Shown here: piece after piece, positions 8,034 to 14,944 of the stretch
Position numbering within the stretch: position 1 is the stretch's first letter
Layout of the letters: the number at the start of each line of letters is the position of its first letter
From: DASPXY01 sp038227745
Lineage (GTDB): Bacteria > Planctomycetota > Planctomycetia > Gemmatales > Gemmataceae
DNA length: 15,813 nucleotides
Assembly (NCBI GenBank): GCA_038227745.1
Contig: JBBRPS010000143.1
Span: 1-15,813 of the forward strand
Direction of reading: 5' to 3'
Position numbers and translations under genes: made by a program
Notes under the pieces: model-generated
Seen by the model: only the letters and a program-made list of their open reading frames with translations
The model's database searches: none
What the model was told of the DNA's origin: nothing

Positions 8034-8555
8034 ATGGATCGGGTGATTTCTGCGGAGGGACGGGAAAAACACGGCTTCCGCCGCACCGTCTGTGGCTGCG
8101 CGTTCTGCGCCGCCCCGTGCCGATACATCCCCGGCAGCCTCGACGTCTCCGACCTCGCACACCTCTGTCCCGCCGGGCAGGACGTGTTCGCGTGGGCCGA
8201 AGAGCACCTGCGCGCGGTCCCCGACAAGCCCTTCCCGACGCTCGTCCCGGCGCGCGGCCCCGGCGGCCATTGCCACTGGCACTTCGACGGCAAATGCGCG
8301 GTCCACGACCGCGCCCCCTACGGCTGCGCCTTCTTCGATTCGCACATGTCCGACGAGGAGATCGAGCGCCGCTCCGCCGCCACGATCGCGGCGCGCGCGC
8401 AGGACGCCGCGACCGCTGGCCTGTATTCCCGCGTCTGGCGGCACCTGTGCCGGAAAGGCCTGACCGTCGCGTCCGGCGACAGGGCCGCACTCGCCGAGGA
8501 GGTCCTCCGGATCCGCCGTCACGCCGAACGCAGCCGCCGACGGCAGTCCTCGTGA
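8034..8555 (+). CDS. Cysteine-rich YkgJ-like putative metal/Fe-S cluster protein
   Basis: A 173-residue protein that resembles the YkgJ-type zinc- or iron-sulfur-cluster family. Cys20, Cys22, Cys25 and Cys29 form a tight cluster (CGCAFCAAPC), followed by Cys45, then HCHWHFDGKCAVHDRAPYGCAFF with Cys80, Cys88, Cys98 and several histidines. The 'C-x-VH-x-RP-x-x-C-x-x-F' shape of the last part is typical of YkgJ-like proteins. The function is unknown in the family. An open frame extends upstream to 7902, but the residues before the ATG at 8034 are low-complexity, and GAGGG at 8021-8025 gives a suitable ribosome-binding site for 8034. The C-terminal third is Arg/Ala-rich with no motif. The stop at 8553-8555 abuts the mtaB-like stub. 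Confidence 0.78.
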   Translation: MDRVISAEGREKHGFRRTVCGCAFCAAPCRYIPGSLDVSDLAHLCPAGQDVFAWAEEHLRAVPDKPFPTLVPARGPGGHCHWHFDGKCAVHDRAPYGCAFFDSHMSDEEIERRSAATIAARAQDAATAGLYSRVWRHLCRKGLTVASGDRAALAEEVLRIRRHAERSRRRQSS

Positions 8556-8889
8556 CCGGCCTCGGGAGCGGTTGCGCCTCCTGGAGCGCGAGCTGGCGGA
8601 CGCCTACCACCGCAGCCTGGTGGGCCGTCGCCTGGAGGTGCTGGTCGAGGGCGCCGATCCGCGCCGGCCGGGGTTCGTGGTTGGGACCTCTTGCCGGTAC
8701 GCCCAGGTGGTGTTCGAGGGCCATGCGCCGGCGCGGATTCGCAAGCTGGTGCCGGTTCGGGTCACCCACTTCGTCGACGGGATCCTGCTGGCGCGCCCTG
8801 AACCATCCCCAGGACTCGACCCGGCACGGATACCGCGCGCTGAAGGCTCGACCGTGAACTGTGGCCGCATCTCGCTGCCTCAGGTCTAA
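8554..8889 (+). pseudogene. 3' remnant of an mtaB-like methylthiotransferase (TRAM domain)
   Basis: The frame reads RLLERELADAYHRSLVGRRLEVLVEG, then RPGFVVGTSCRYAQVVFEG and LVPVRVTHFVDGILLARP. This is the end of the radical-SAM domain linker plus the TRAM domain of tRNA t6A37 methylthiotransferase (MtaB), a protein that is normally about 430-450 residues. The upstream radical-SAM and UPF0004 domains, with their two Fe-S cysteine sets, are absent: the YkgJ-like gene occupies that DNA. Only a TTG at 8572 could start it, with no good ribosome-binding site. I infer a decayed or rearranged gene end. Alternatively a stand-alone TRAM protein could be expressed as an RNA-binding module, but homology starting directly at the end of the neighbouring gene argues for a breakpoint. 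The MtaB assignment rests on recognition of the TRAM segment. Confidence 0.65.
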
Positions 8890-8912
8890 CGGGGGGTGGC
8901 ACCGTAACGTAC

Positions 8913-8941
8913 TTGACCTCGGGAGGGGGAGGCCGGACAAT
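8913..8941 (+). promoter_or_regulatory. Near-consensus sigma70-type promoter for the flippase gene
   Basis: TTGACC (8913-8918) and GACAAT (8936-8941) are separated by exactly 17 bases, matching 5 of 6 and 4 of 6 consensus positions. A start of transcription near 8948 leaves a leader of about 47 bases to the ATG at 8995. This supports 8995 over the in-frame GTG at 8947. Confidence 0.6.
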
Positions 8942-8994
8942 CGTCCGTGGGTTCGACAGCGCTTCTGTCCGAGAAGAGTTGGATAAGGAGTGGA

Positions 8995-10827
8995 ATGAGC
9001 ACCGGCGATGACCTTTCGGCGAAACCGACCGCCAGCGAGACGGCTGTTCCAGGCCAGGAGAACGGCCCGGCGAAGGAGGACGGTGCGCCGCCGCCCGACG
9101 GCCAGGCGGCCCAGCCGACCGTGCAGCACTCCGCGATCAGCGGTGCCATGTGGATCGGCATCGGCTTCGGGGCCACGTACCTGCTCCGCCTGGTGTCCAG
9201 CATTATCCTGACCCGCCTGGTGGTCCCTGAAGTGTACGCCCTGATGGACCTGGCGATGGTCTTCCTCCAGGGCCTGGCCATGTTCTCCGACGTTGGCATC
9301 CACACCTCCGTCGTCCAGAGCAAACGCGGCGACGACCCCGACTTCTGCAACACCGCCTGGACCCTGCAAGTCCTTCGCGGCCTGGTCCTCTGGCTCGCCA
9401 CCGTGTTGATCGCCTGGCCGGTCGCACTCTTCTACGACAAGCCGGTGATCGTGATCTTGATGCCGGTGATCGGGGCCAAGGCGATCCTCGACGGCTTCTG
9501 TTCGACGGCGCTGTTCACCCTCCAGCGTCACCTGCTCCGGGGCCGCCTGGTAGCGCTGGAAGTGGGGTGCGCGGTCCTCGGTCTGAGCGTGACTCTCGTC
9601 TGGGCCTGGGTGTTGTTCCTGGAGCAGAGGCACCAGGCGGTTGCAAGTACCGTGGAATTGATAGGCTCTTCACTGGGACAAGGGCCTCTTGCTATTCTGG
9701 CGGCGGCCGCACTTTTCTCCGAAAGAGCCGCGGCCCCGGAGAAGGCCGTGTGGGCCCTGGTCGCCGGCAGCCTGGTCGCGAGCCTGCTGAACCTGTGCCT
9801 CAGTCACTTCGTCCTGCGCGGCCACCGCAACCGCTTCCGCTGGGATAAGACCACAGTCCACGAGCTGCTGCACTTCGGCAAATGGATCTTTCTCAGCACG
9901 ATCATCACCTTCCTGGCGTTTCAGGCCGAGCGGCTCATCGTGCCCAAGGTCAGCGGCTTTGAAGTCATGGGCGTGTACGGCAGGGCAGTGAGCCTGGCGG
10001 CCATCGCGACGGGCCTGATGTCGGCGTTTTGCTGTCAGCTGGTGTTCCCCATCTACAGCCGGATGCACCAGGAGGGCAGGGACATCCGCCTGAGCTTCGT
10101 CAAGGTGCAGACCCGGGTGGCGGGGTTCGCGGCCCTGCTCGTGACCGGCATGCTCGCGGCCGGCACGGCCGGGGTTCGGTGTCTCTACGGACCGCTTTAC
10201 TACGAAGCTGGCTGGATGCTGCTATTCGTGGCCATCGGGGCCTGGTTCCAGATGCTGGAGGGGACCATCGGCGCCTCCCTGCTAGCCCTCGGCCGGCCGA
10301 GCGCGCTCATGCTTGGGAACGGCTCCCGATTGCTCGGCGTGCTGGTCTTCGTGCCGTCCGGCTACTGGCTCGGGGATCAGGCCAAACTGGGCGGACCAGA
10401 GAACGGCGGCTTGATCGGGATGCTTCTGGGTTTCATCGCCGCCGATTTCTCCCGCTATCTCGTCGTGATATGGGTGGCCCGCGTGAACGGCATGTCGGCC
10501 GTGCGTGTTGACGTCGCGCTGTCGGTGCTCATCCTCGCCATCAGCCCGGTGGCGGCCTTCGCGGGGGGATACCTGGCGGCACTCTGTAACGCCTTCGTCT
10601 CGAACTCGAAGGTTCAGGACTTCGTCCTCTTGTTCTTCCAGGGGGGCCTCGTCGTCCTGATTTGGGGGCTGCTGTTCCTGCTGTGGGTGCGCAAGCGCCG
10701 TGGCCGCGGCGCGCCCGAGCCCTCCGGCGGTGAAACGCCGTCGTCCCCGGAGCCCGGCGCGGCTCCCCGCGCGGAAGGGGAGGCTGCTTCCGAGGGGGAC
10801 AGGCCCGCGATGGGGAACGCTTCATGA
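8995..10827 (+). CDS. Polysaccharide/oligosaccharide flippase (Wzx-like, MOP superfamily)
   Basis: A 610-residue polytopic inner-membrane protein. After a hydrophilic, Pro/Ala/Glu-rich N-terminus of about 45 residues, the sequence follows the polysaccharide-transporter pattern: SAISGAMWIGIGFGATYLLRLVSSIILTRLVVPEVYALMDLAMVFLQGLAMFSDVGI is the classic first two helices (normally '...R.l.p..fG...la...........lgl'), and more than ten further hydrophobic segments run to about residue 565. The family flips lipid-linked glycans to the periplasm for exopolysaccharide or O-antigen assembly. The C-terminal ~45 residues are charged and Pro/Glu-rich. The ATG at 8995 has AAGGAG at 8985-8990 and a good promoter upstream. 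Its stop overlaps the ATG of the following glycosyltransferase (ATGA), so the two were built as a coupled pair. No polymerase or other polysaccharide genes are visible nearby. Confidence 0.88.
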   Translation: MSTGDDLSAKPTASETAVPGQENGPAKEDGAPPPDGQAAQPTVQHSAISGAMWIGIGFGATYLLRLVSSIILTRLVVPEVYALMDLAMVFLQGLAMFSDVGIHTSVVQSKRGDDPDFCNTAWTLQVLRGLVLWLATVLIAWPVALFYDKPVIVILMPVIGAKAILDGFCSTALFTLQRHLLRGRLVALEVGCAVLGLSVTLVWAWVLFLEQRHQAVASTVELIGSSLGQGPLAILAAAALFSERAAAPEKAVWALVAGSLVASLLNLCLSHFVLRGHRNRFRWDKTTVHELLHFGKWIFLSTIITFLAFQAERLIVPKVSGFEVMGVYGRAVSLAAIATGLMSAFCCQLVFPIYSRMHQEGRDIRLSFVKVQTRVAGFAALLVTGMLAAGTAGVRCLYGPLYYEAGWMLLFVAIGAWFQMLEGTIGASLLALGRPSALMLGNGSRLLGVLVFVPSGYWLGDQAKLGGPENGGLIGMLLGFIAADFSRYLVVIWVARVNGMSAVRVDVALSVLILAISPVAAFAGGYLAALCNAFVSNSKVQDFVLLFFQGGLVVLIWGLLFLLWVRKRRGRGAPEPSGGETPSSPEPGAAPRAEGEAASEGDRPAMGNAS

Positions 10828-11214
10828 GCCTGGTCAGCGTGCTGATGCCGATGCGCAACGCGGAGCCGTTCATCCGGGCCACCCTGAAATCCATCCTGGC
10901 CGAGCGCGCGGTGGACCTGGAGGTCGTCATCATTGACGACGGCTCAACGGATCGCTCCGCGGCGATCGTTCAGAGCGTCGGCGACCCGCGCGTGCGGCTT
11001 CTGCCGGGCCCTCGCAGCGGCATCGGGGCCGCGTTCAACACCGCCCTGGCCGCCGCCCAAGGGGACCTCGTCGCGCGCTGCGACGCCGACGACCTGTACC
11101 CGCCCGGCCGGCTCGCGTGGCAGGCCCGCTGGCTGGAGCAGCACCCGGAATTCGGGGCGGTGTGTGGCCTGTTCTCGACCATCACCCCCGCGGGGGAACA
11201 CCTCGTGGAATTTC
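10824..11214 (+). pseudogene. Truncated family 2 glycosyltransferase
   Basis: Starts at an ATGA overlap with the flippase stop. Residues 1-130 are a good GT2 (GT-A fold) N-terminal domain: SVLMPMRNAEPFIRATLKSIL, VVIIDDGSTDRSA, and the CDADDLYPPGRL segment with the metal-binding D-x-D. Homology stops at about 11214 (residues LVEFQTG). The frame then runs open through the 11243-11304 palindrome and into the kinase fragment before stopping at 11462, so a 212-residue hybrid could be translated. The usual GT2 C-terminal part, with the acceptor-side and catalytic base region of a roughly 250-330 residue enzyme, is missing. I infer loss of function, probably by a deletion or insertion with a junction between 11214 and 11243. 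Its partner flippase is intact. Confidence 0.8.
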
Positions 11215-11242
11215 AGACTGGAAGCGCACACCGCGCCGCAAA

Positions 11243-11304
11243 CCGTAGGGCACGCGGCCCGCGTGCCCGGGCAGCCAGCGGCACGCGGGCCGCGTGCCCT
11301 ACGG
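11243..11304. repeat. Perfect 25-bp-arm palindrome at the glycosyltransferase/kinase junction
   Basis: The arm at 11243-11267 begins CCGTAGGGCACGCGG and is perfectly complementary to 11280-11304, which ends GCCCTACGG, around a 12-base loop (11268-11279). It lies inside the hybrid reading frame just after glycosyltransferase homology ends. It differs in sequence from the 6186-6300 hairpins but has the same architecture. The absence of a T-tract argues against a simple terminator. Confidence 0.88.
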
Positions 11305-11329
11305 AAAGCCGCCCCAGCCCTCGTCAGGG

Positions 11330-11357
11330 TTGCGATCGCGGCCCAGCGCCCTATGAT
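11330..11357 (+). promoter_or_regulatory. Candidate promoter before the kinase fragment
   Basis: TTGCGA (11330-11335) and TATGAT (11352-11357) are 16 bases apart, matching 4 of 6 and 5 of 6 consensus positions. It lies between the palindrome and the broken kinase gene, and was probably the kinase promoter before the coding sequence decayed. Confidence 0.45.
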
Positions 11358-11360
11358 AAA

Positions 11361-11737
11361 CGGGTTGTTGCGGAGGTAGCCCGGGCGCGCCACCTCGCCC
11401 TCAACCGTTGCGTTGCCCTGAAGATGATCCTCGCGGCGCGCACGCCGCCCCGGAAGACGTGATCCGCTTCCAGGGCGCGGCGGAGGCGGCCGCACAACTG
11501 CGGCACCCCAACATCGTCCAGGTCTACGAGGTCGGTCGCCGCGACGGCCTGCCCTACTTCACCACGGAACCGATCGAGGGCGGCACGCTCGCCCAGCACC
11601 TCGGCGGCAAACCGCAGCCCGCCCGCCACGCCGCGGCCCTCCTCGAAACCCTGGCGCGGGCCATCCACTACGCCCACCAGAAGGGCGTGATCCACCGCGA
11701 CCTCAAGCCGGCGAACATCCTCCTCCAGATGGAGGAG
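11361..11737 (+). pseudogene. Frameshifted fragment of a Hanks-type Ser/Thr protein kinase
   Basis: Two frames together give a kinase N-lobe and early C-lobe. The first (same frame as the truncated glycosyltransferase) reads VARARHLALNRCVALKMILAAR, containing the VALK lysine. About 11440-11460 the homology jumps by one frame to HAAPEDVIRFQGAAEAAAQLRHPNIVQVYEVGRRDGLPYFTTEPIEGGTLAQHL, and on to HQKGVIHRDLKPANILLQ with the catalytic HRDLKPAN loop. This style is typical of the many planctomycete kinases. The glycine-rich P-loop start is missing or degraded, and homology ends right after ILLQ, before the DFG motif. Missing P-loop and DFG plus an internal frameshift make it inactive as a kinase. 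No transmembrane segment follows. Confidence 0.88.
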
Positions 11738-11861
11738 GGCGGCACGATGGGCTACGGAACCGGCGCGAGACGAACTGATCGAGGTCGGGCTGCTGCCGTA
11801 CGTCCGCGATTTCCTGCCGCCGGACTGGCGGCCCGCGGCGGGGGACGCGCCGGGGCGATGA
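11738..11861 (+). pseudogene. Unidentified C-terminal gene scrap after the kinase fragment
   Basis: From about 11765, one frame, shifted by one base from the kinase frame, reads ARDELIEVGLLPYVRDFLPPDWRPAAGDAPGR and stops at 11859-11861. It looks like a natural protein C-terminus, with alternating hydrophobic positions, more than like random GC-rich sequence, but I do not recognise the parent family. It may be the end of a gene whose 5' part was deleted when it was joined to the kinase fragment. No start codon or ribosome-binding site is apparent. Confidence 0.3.
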
Positions 11862-12067
11862 CCTCGGTCCCGCGGCGGGCAGCGAAGGGGCCGTGACGGG
11901 CGCGGGGAACTCCGAGCGCACGGGGCCGAAAATGGCGGCACGCGCACGCTCCGCGGGTTGCGGCGGCTGGCCCTTTCTCCTAGTAATGACAGGGACGGCG
12001 GGGGCGGCGGTCCTCCGGCCCACGGCACTGCGGCCGCGGGCGTCGAGTCAGCAAGTGGGGAGATTTC

Positions 12068-12973
12068 ATGGCGCAGGGCACGATGACGGGCACCAAGGAG
12101 GGGTTTGGGGCAACGCAGCGGACGGACGTCTGGTGGATCGGACCGCTGCTGACTTTCCTGGGGCTCACCGCGTTCCTGGTCTACGGCACCTGGGCCGCCT
12201 GGCAAGGCAACGGCTACGAGATCCGCCAGGAGCGCGGGGCAGAGCACTTCCACGACAAGGGCAACGCGGCCGTCGCCCCGTACCTGTCGCCGTTCTACGC
12301 CCCGCTCATCTACGACCCGAACGGCACCAGCCATCACGCCTGGGTCAAGGGCGACCTGCGGCCCGGCTGGCTGCCCGCCTGGTTCCCGTTCTCCGCGGGC
12401 TTCCTGATCCTCGCCTTCCCCGGCCTGTTCCGCTTCACCTGCTACTACTACCGCAAGGCCTACTACCGCTCCTTCTGGGCCGACCCGCCCGCCTGCGCCG
12501 TCGGCGAGCCGCGCAAGAGCTACTGGGGCGAGAACCGCTGGCCGCTGCTCATCCAGAACTCGCACCGCTATTTCATGTACATCGCCTGCATCTTCCTGGC
12601 CCTCCTCGCCTGGGACGCCCTGCAGGCGTTCTGGTGGCCGACCCTCGGCCCCAACGGCGCGCCCAACGGCGGCCATGCGTTCGGCATCGGCCTGGGCACG
12701 GTCATCATGGTGGTCAACGTGGGCTTGCTGGCCGGCTTCACCCTGGGCTGCAACTCGGTGCGGCACCTGCTCGGCGGCCGCCTCGACTGCTTCAGCTGCC
12801 CCCACAACGTCAGCAAGCTGCGCACCGGCTACAAGCTGTGGCGCTTCAGCACCTGGTTCAACGAGCACCACATGGAGTGGGCCTGGATGTCGTTGTTCAG
12901 TGTCGGTTTCACCGACTTCTACATCCGCATGTGCTCGCTGGGGATCTGGAGCGACCCGCACATCGTGTTCTGA
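12068..12973 (+). CDS. sdhC: Succinate dehydrogenase membrane anchor/cytochrome b-type subunit (Sdh1-like)
   Basis: A 301-residue inner-membrane subunit of complex II that passes electrons from the SdhB iron-sulfur chain to quinone. I predict five membrane helices: about residues 22-45, 101-123, 165-187, 205-227 and 268-290. Between the first two is a long loop with PYLSPFYAPLIY. Single-protein five-helix anchors ahead of sdhA and sdhB match the mycobacterial Sdh1 (Rv0249c-like) layout, not the E. coli SdhC/SdhD pair. After helix 4, LGCNSVRHLLGGRLDCFSCPH carries Cys228, His233, Cys241, Cys244 and His246, candidate ligands for a metal centre. The ATG at 12068 has GGGGA at 12057-12061. It is first of sdhC-sdhA-sdhB. 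A weak promoter candidate (TTGCGG at 11958, AGTAAT at 11982) lies upstream. The assignment as SDH rests on both sequence and operon context. Confidence 0.88.
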   Translation: MAQGTMTGTKEGFGATQRTDVWWIGPLLTFLGLTAFLVYGTWAAWQGNGYEIRQERGAEHFHDKGNAAVAPYLSPFYAPLIYDPNGTSHHAWVKGDLRPGWLPAWFPFSAGFLILAFPGLFRFTCYYYRKAYYRSFWADPPACAVGEPRKSYWGENRWPLLIQNSHRYFMYIACIFLALLAWDALQAFWWPTLGPNGAPNGGHAFGIGLGTVIMVVNVGLLAGFTLGCNSVRHLLGGRLDCFSCPHNVSKLRTGYKLWRFSTWFNEHHMEWAWMSLFSVGFTDFYIRMCSLGIWSDPHIVF

Positions 12974-12988
12974 GGAGGGGCAGGTGAA

Positions 12989-13018
12989 AAAGCCCACGGG
13001 TTGCCACCCGTGGGCTTT
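12989..13018 (+). repeat. Perfect hairpin in the sdhC-sdhA spacer
   Basis: AAAGCCCACGGGT (12989-13001) pairs with ACCCGTGGGCTTT (13006-13018): 13-bp arms, TGCC loop. The 78-base spacer also holds the sdhA ribosome-binding site (GAGGT, 13041-13045). Only three Ts end the right arm and GCAG follows, so it is not a strong intrinsic terminator. It may be a repeat unit, or an RNA element that changes the sdhC to sdhA ratio by attenuation or by protecting processed mRNA. Confidence 0.8.
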
Positions 13019-13051
13019 GCAGCTCAGACCCCCGGCACCTGAGGTTCGCGG

Positions 13052-14905
13052 ATGAACAATTACGAGATCCATGAGCATGACGTCCTGATCATCGGGGCCG
13101 GCGGCGCCGGGCTCCGCGCCGCCATCGAGGCGTCGGCCGCGGGCGTCTCGGTCGGCCTGGTGTGCAAGTCGCTGCTCGGCAAGGCCCACACCGTCATGGC
13201 CGAGGGCGGCGTCGCCGCCGCCCTCGCCAACGTCGATCCGCGCGATAGCTGGAAGACCCACTTCGCCGACACCATGCGCGGCGGCCAGTACGTCAACAAC
13301 TGGCGCATGGCCCAGCTCCACGCCCAGGAGGCCCCCGACCGCGTCCGCGAGCTCGAAGCCTGGGGCGCGGTCTTCGACCGCACCAAGGACGGCCGCATCC
13401 TGCAGCGCAACTTCGGCGGCCACAAGTACCCGCGCCTGGCGCACGTCGGCGACCGCACCGGCCTGGAGATGATCCGCACCCTGCAGGACCACGGCATCCA
13501 CCAGGGCATCAACGTCTACATGGAAACCACGATCGTCCGCCTGCTCAAGGACGGCGACCGCATTTCCGCCGCCTTCGGCTACACGCGCGAGCGCGGCCGC
13601 TTCGTGATGTTCCGCGCCAAGGCCATCGTGCTGGCGACCGGCGGCATCGGCAAGGCGTACAAGATCACCAGCAACAGCTGGGAATGCACCGGCGACGGCC
13701 ACACCCTCGCCTACGACGCCGGCGCCGAGCTGATCGACATGGAGTTCATCCAGTTCCACCCGACCGGCATGATCTGGCCGCCGAGCGTGCGCGGCATCCT
13801 GGTCACCGAGGGGGTGCGCGGCGAGGGCGGCACGCTGCGGAACAACAAGGGCGACCGCTTCCTGTTCAGCGACATCCCCGACAACTACAAGCCGCAGACG
13901 GCCGACAACCCCGAGGAGGGGTTCCTCTACGTCATCCGCGAGCCCTACCAGGGCCACGACGCCCGCCGCCCGGCCGAGTTGCTGACGCGCGACCACGTCG
14001 CCCGCTGCATCCGCCGCGAGGTCCGCGAGGGCCGCGGCAGCCCGCACGGCGGCGTCTTCCTCGAGCTGCAGACGTTCGTCGAGTGGCTCGGGCAGCGCCA
14101 GCCCGGCCTGAACAAGGCGGAGCACATCAAGAAGAAGCTGCCCAGCATGTACCACCAGTTCAAGGAACTGGGCAACATCGACATCACCACGCAGTCGATG
14201 GAGGTCGGGCCGACGACCCACTACGTCATGGGCGGCGTGCGCGTGGACAGTGACACGCAGATGTCACGGGTGCCGGGCCTGTTCGCGGCGGGCGAGTGCG
14301 CCGCCGGCATCAACGGCGCCAACCGCCTGGGCGGCAACTCGCTGTCCGACCTGCTCGTCTTCGGCAAGCGCGCCGGCGAGTACGCGGCGCACTTCGTCCG
14401 CGAGCATCCCTCCATGCCACAGGTTCATGCCGAGCAGGCCACCGAGGCCGAGCGCTGGGCGCTGGCCTTCATGGACGAGCCGAAGGGCGACGAGAACCCG
14501 TACAAGGTGCAGCAGGATCTGCAGGACATGATGCAGGACCTGGTCGGCATCGTCCGCACCGAGCCGGAGATGCTGCGGGCGCTGGAGGCCCTGGATCAGC
14601 TCAAGCGCCGGGGCGAGCAGGTGCGGGCGCCGGACAACCGCGAGTACAACCCGGGCTGGCACACGGCGCTGGACCTGCACAACTTGCTGACCGTTTCCGA
14701 GGCGGTTACACGCGCCGCCCTGGTGCGCAAGGAGAGCCGCGGCGGCCAGTTCCGCGACGACTTCCCGACGAAGGACGACGCCAACTTCGGCAAGGTGAAC
14801 ACGGTCACCTGGAGGGGCGACGATGGCCACATGCAGGTGCGCCTCGACCCGATCCCGGAGATGCCCGAGGAACTGAAGCAGATCATCGAGGACGAGAAGA
14901 AGTGA
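13052..14905 (+). CDS. sdhA: Succinate dehydrogenase flavoprotein subunit
   Basis: The 617-residue catalytic subunit of complex II (EC 1.3.5.1), on the cytoplasmic face; it oxidises succinate to fumarate with covalently bound FAD. VLIIGAGGAGLRAAIEA (11-27) is the FAD-binding loop and His46 in GKAHTVMAEGG is the expected flavinylation site. By comparison with E. coli SdhA, the dicarboxylate site is His236 (QFHPTG), Thr252-Glu253 (VTEGVRGEGG), Arg313, His390 (HYVMGG) and Arg425 (NRLGGNSL); all are present. About 30 residues between 275 and 310 are extra relative to E. coli, and the C-terminal helical and capping region is normal. The ATG at 13052 has GAGGT seven bases upstream. It follows sdhC across the hairpin spacer and precedes sdhB by 39 bases. 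Fumarate reductase activity cannot be excluded from sequence, but the full set of SDH residues and the anchor type favour SDH. Confidence 0.97.
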   Translation: MNNYEIHEHDVLIIGAGGAGLRAAIEASAAGVSVGLVCKSLLGKAHTVMAEGGVAAALANVDPRDSWKTHFADTMRGGQYVNNWRMAQLHAQEAPDRVRELEAWGAVFDRTKDGRILQRNFGGHKYPRLAHVGDRTGLEMIRTLQDHGIHQGINVYMETTIVRLLKDGDRISAAFGYTRERGRFVMFRAKAIVLATGGIGKAYKITSNSWECTGDGHTLAYDAGAELIDMEFIQFHPTGMIWPPSVRGILVTEGVRGEGGTLRNNKGDRFLFSDIPDNYKPQTADNPEEGFLYVIREPYQGHDARRPAELLTRDHVARCIRREVREGRGSPHGGVFLELQTFVEWLGQRQPGLNKAEHIKKKLPSMYHQFKELGNIDITTQSMEVGPTTHYVMGGVRVDSDTQMSRVPGLFAAGECAAGINGANRLGGNSLSDLLVFGKRAGEYAAHFVREHPSMPQVHAEQATEAERWALAFMDEPKGDENPYKVQQDLQDMMQDLVGIVRTEPEMLRALEALDQLKRRGEQVRAPDNREYNPGWHTALDLHNLLTVSEAVTRAALVRKESRGGQFRDDFPTKDDANFGKVNTVTWRGDDGHMQVRLDPIPEMPEELKQIIEDEKK

Positions 14906-14944
14906 CGCGGCTAAACGGGTGCGTCCACCGGGGGAGAACAGCTC

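Noticed and set aside
8947..8995. Upstream GTG start for the flippase at 8947
   Set aside because: It falls at the expected transcription start of the 8913-8941 promoter; ATG at 8995 has a proper AAGGAG site.
11351..14221. Minus-strand 956-residue open frame over the sdh operon, and 14264-15715 minus
   Set aside because: Antisense to unmistakable sdhC, sdhA and sdhB; composition is that of GC-driven shadows.
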